Assembly (NCBI GenBank): GCA_002709235.1
Contig: PAQI01000024.1
Coordinates: forward strand, 321,517 to 357,296
From: Hirschia sp.
GTDB lineage: Bacteria; Pseudomonadota; Alphaproteobacteria; Caulobacterales; Hyphomonadaceae
DNA: 35,780 bases
Direction of reading: 5' to 3'
Shown: piece after piece, positions 33,608 through 35,780 of the stretch
Layout: every line of letters starts with the position of its first letter
How positions within the stretch are numbered: position 1 is the first letter of the stretch
The notes under the pieces: model-generated
What the model saw: only the letters and a program-made list of their open reading frames with translations
Told to the model about the DNA's origin: nothing
Database searches by the model: none
Made by a program: the position numbers and the translations under genes

Positions 33608-35668
33608 ATGTGTGCCGAGGGGCGCGATGCGCATCTGATAACAATAAACCAAACACTGAAGAGCGTTCGGGTGAAAAATACCTTCAGGCCAGACAAGACA
33701 GAGCTCGATCACGAGGCGTTGGAGTATTTCTTCAACTCCGTCAATCGGCTGTTTGTCGTCATCAACCCTGACGGGAGAATTCGTCGGGCAAACCTGTCTT
33801 TCAGGCGGTTTACCGGACCCAGCGGAGCTGCAGATGATGTGCGGCTGACCGCTTTTCTCGAACCCAAGAGTGCTGCGCGTTTTGATGACCTGCTCGCCAA
33901 TCTTGCACCAGGCTCGCATGCCGAAGGACAGATGTTCAGGTTCAAGGTGGGATTTGACCGGTGTGACATTCATGCCGATGTCCTGCGTGCAGAAAGTGGA
34001 GAGGTCTATTTTTCTGGCCGCGATGTCACCCGCGAATATAATCTTGAAACCTCCCGCAATGAGGCCTTTTCCAATCTGACGCGCCTTGAAGGCATATTGG
34101 GAATAGGACATTGGCGGATCCTCAAGAACCAGCCATCTGAATGGTCATCAGGAATGTACAGGCTCTATGGTCTGGACGAAGAGGATGGCCCCCCTCGCTA
34201 TGAACAGCTCAAACTGCTCATGTCCGAGGAGGATGGTCAGAATCTGAGCCGGAAGTTCAAGGAATGCATGGACACTGAAATGCCCTTGCAGATGACCTAC
34301 ACCATTGAAACGCCAACCGGCGAACAGCGGGTCATCGAGGTGGCCGGGTCCAGTTCGAAGGATGCCGAGGGGCGCTGCATCGGTTTGCAGGGCATAGCTC
34401 TTGACCGTACCGATAGTGTGCGCGGCAAGGATGAGCTACTCAGCAAGGACACGATCACACGGCAATTTCTTGACCATGTGCCAACGGCTATTGTGGTGCT
34501 TGATCTGGACCGGCGTGTCTCAATGGTCTCGAACAAATGGCTTCACGACACCGCCAAGACGGAAGTCGAGGTGCTTGGTCGTATTCCCGAGCAGATCTGG
34601 CCTGAGCTTTCAGATGGTCTGGTCGAGGCGATCGAACGCGCCAATCAGGGTGAAAAAGTCATCGTAGAGGATGTCGTGGTCTGCCCTCATGGCTATCAGC
34701 AGGTCATAAAAATCGTTGCAGAGCCGTGGTATGAGAATGACAGGATCGGTGGATGCATCATCACGCATTCAGACACGACTGAGGCGCTCGCAATGCAGCG
34801 TGACCTGGCCAAGACCAGGGATCGGCTGAATATCAGTCTGAACATGATCGACACAGTCGTCTGGGATACGGATCTGGTTGCCCGCCAGCATCATGTGGAA
34901 GGCAATTGGAACAGATTTACCGAAAGCGCACCGCCAGTCGATTTCTTTCCACGGCAATATATGTCGAAAGTGGACGAGGCTGACCGCGAGAATGTCCGCC
35001 TTGCATGGCACAAACATGCCGCGAAGGGCACGCCGTTTCGTGTCAAGCACCGCATGTCAGATACCGAAGGCCGCTCAGTCCTGGTGGAGACATCTGTTCA
35101 ACTCTTCAGGAATGAGGAAACCGGTAAACCTGTGCGGATTGTCGGTTGCATCTCCCGGCTGGAACATGCTGCAGAAATGGGTGAGACAAGAGGCAGCACC
35201 GCGCAGCCCTTGAAGCCTGTAACTGAAGCCGTTGAAGAGCACGGTGCTTTTGAAAAACCGGTGATCTGCCTGCTGGTTGCCGAGGACAATCCGATGAACA
35301 GGCGCATTCTCGCGACCTTGTTCAACCCGCTCGATATCGATGTTCACTTTGTCGAGAATGGCGAGGAAGCAGTCGATGCCGCACGCGATACGCGCTATGA
35401 TGCCATATTGATGGATCTTCGGATGCCCGTCATGGACGGTTTTGAGGCGACGGCAAAAATCCGGGAACTGGAAGCCTCCCATCACGTCAGTGAACCCACC
35501 CCCATATTCGCGCTGACGGCTCATGCCACAAAAGATCACGCGGAACGGGCCAGGAATATCGGAATGACGGACTTTCTCGAAAAGCCCATCAAGCTTGAAG
35601 AGCTTTGCCGGCTTCTGGAAAAACACGTCAAGCTGTTCCGGACCACCCAGGCTGAAGACGCAGCTTGA
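33608..35668 (+). CDS. Multi-PAS sensory protein with C-terminal receiver, no kinase core
   Basis: A protein of about 686 residues. Four PAS-like regions lie at roughly 35-150, 155-275, 282-392 and 395-520. The third (FLDHVPTAIVVLDLDRRVSMVSNKW) is the clearest. A linker of about 30 residues leads into a receiver domain (551-670), with ED at its start, phospho-acceptor Asp603 in LMDLRMPVMDG, Thr in ALTAHA and Lys in FLEKPI. The receiver resembles those of hybrid histidine kinases, yet no H-box and no N, G1 or G2 ATP-binding boxes lie between. There is no signal or membrane segment. The frame extends to TTG 33590 and a GTG lies at 33671, so the start is uncertain. The phosphodonor is unknown. 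Confidence 0.85.
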   Translation: MCAEGRDAHLITINQTLKSVRVKNTFRPDKTELDHEALEYFFNSVNRLFVVINPDGRIRRANLSFRRFTGPSGAADDVRLTAFLEPKSAARFDDLLANLAPGSHAEGQMFRFKVGFDRCDIHADVLRAESGEVYFSGRDVTREYNLETSRNEAFSNLTRLEGILGIGHWRILKNQPSEWSSGMYRLYGLDEEDGPPRYEQLKLLMSEEDGQNLSRKFKECMDTEMPLQMTYTIETPTGEQRVIEVAGSSSKDAEGRCIGLQGIALDRTDSVRGKDELLSKDTITRQFLDHVPTAIVVLDLDRRVSMVSNKWLHDTAKTEVEVLGRIPEQIWPELSDGLVEAIERANQGEKVIVEDVVVCPHGYQQVIKIVAEPWYENDRIGGCIITHSDTTEALAMQRDLAKTRDRLNISLNMIDTVVWDTDLVARQHHVEGNWNRFTESAPPVDFFPRQYMSKVDEADRENVRLAWHKHAAKGTPFRVKHRMSDTEGRSVLVETSVQLFRNEETGKPVRIVGCISRLEHAAEMGETRGSTAQPLKPVTEAVEEHGAFEKPVICLLVAEDNPMNRRILATLFNPLDIDVHFVENGEEAVDAARDTRYDAILMDLRMPVMDGFEATAKIRELEASHHVSEPTPIFALTAHATKDHAERARNIGMTDFLEKPIKLEELCRLLEKHVKLFRTTQAEDAA

Positions 35669-35698
35669 GCCGCATCGCTTGCCGAGGACGAAAACCCG

Positions 35699-35780
35699 TC
35701 AGCCCGCGAAGGCTTTTTCGATCACGAACTGGGCGGGTGATGCGTTGGAGCCTTCGGTGAGATTGGCCTCTTCGCACAAT
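35699..35780 (-). CDS. C-terminal end of an unidentified protein (partial)
   Basis: A minus-strand frame runs in from beyond the right edge and ends at a TGA at 35699-35701. The 26 visible residues end with GSNASPAQFVIEKAFAG. Codon use looks like its neighbours. The fragment is too short to identify, and a chance frame is possible. It would converge with the PAS-receiver gene across 30 bases. Confidence 0.5.
   Translation of the reverse strand, partial: LCEEANLTEGSNASPAQFVIEKAFAG

Overview
The window looks like an ordinary, densely coded chromosomal stretch of an alphaproteobacterium, most likely of the Hyphomonadaceae/Maricaulales type. That placement rests on the moderately high GC, the dapF / mtaB / ftsY / yciB gene group familiar from alphaproteobacteria, an HrpB helicase, a DUF1993 protein and several proteins of marine heterotroph type. 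It is an inference from gene content, since there is no rRNA or other marker gene. About 31 genes fill more than 90 percent of the sequence. I see no tRNA, rRNA, insertion sequence, prophage, CRISPR array or plasmid function.

Layout. Bases 1-3464 carry a glycosyltransferase-like protein, a convergent MarR regulator with an extreme poly-lysine tail, a Nudix hydrolase and a JmjC/cupin_8-like oxygenase. A long minus-strand run (9962 back to 3468) reads DUF1993, mtaB, ftsY, a DMT transporter, a polysaccharide flippase and yciB. mtaB and ftsY share an ATGA overlap. dapF lies further on (11702-12511), separated from this run by a divergent GMC oxidoreductase. Next come a PycTM/DUF5706-like membrane protein with no cyclase beside it, a lipoprotein prolyl oligopeptidase, a small unknown gene behind a perfect inverted repeat, an exported redoxin, hrpB, a DCC-type thiol oxidoreductase, a PPP-type phosphoesterase, a dicarboxylate/amino-acid symporter, a DUF3617 lipoprotein and a Prx5-type peroxiredoxin with a good sigma-70 promoter.

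The region 23-28.5 kb holds a PH-like membrane protein, an FMN reductase, a GNAT-like protein, acyl-CoA thioesterase II (tesB) and a divergent FATP-type acyl-CoA synthetase. The last two plausibly work on fatty acyl-CoA turnover in opposite directions. The region 28.5-31 kb is the least understood. It holds a 351-residue protein with a PcfJ-like C-terminal motif, a 427-base non-coding gap packed with six inverted repeats, and a membrane-anchored protein of unknown function. The window closes with an HSL-type esterase, a SelO pseudokinase-AMPylase, a sensory protein of four PAS-like regions plus a receiver but no kinase core, and the C-terminal end of an unidentified minus-strand gene.

Nothing here is a clear multi-gene novel system. 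The best leads are the orphan PycTM-like protein, the repeat-dense gap between two unknown genes at 29.6-30.0 kb, and the kinase-less multi-PAS/receiver protein. Family names come from reading motifs by eye. No database search or structure prediction was run.
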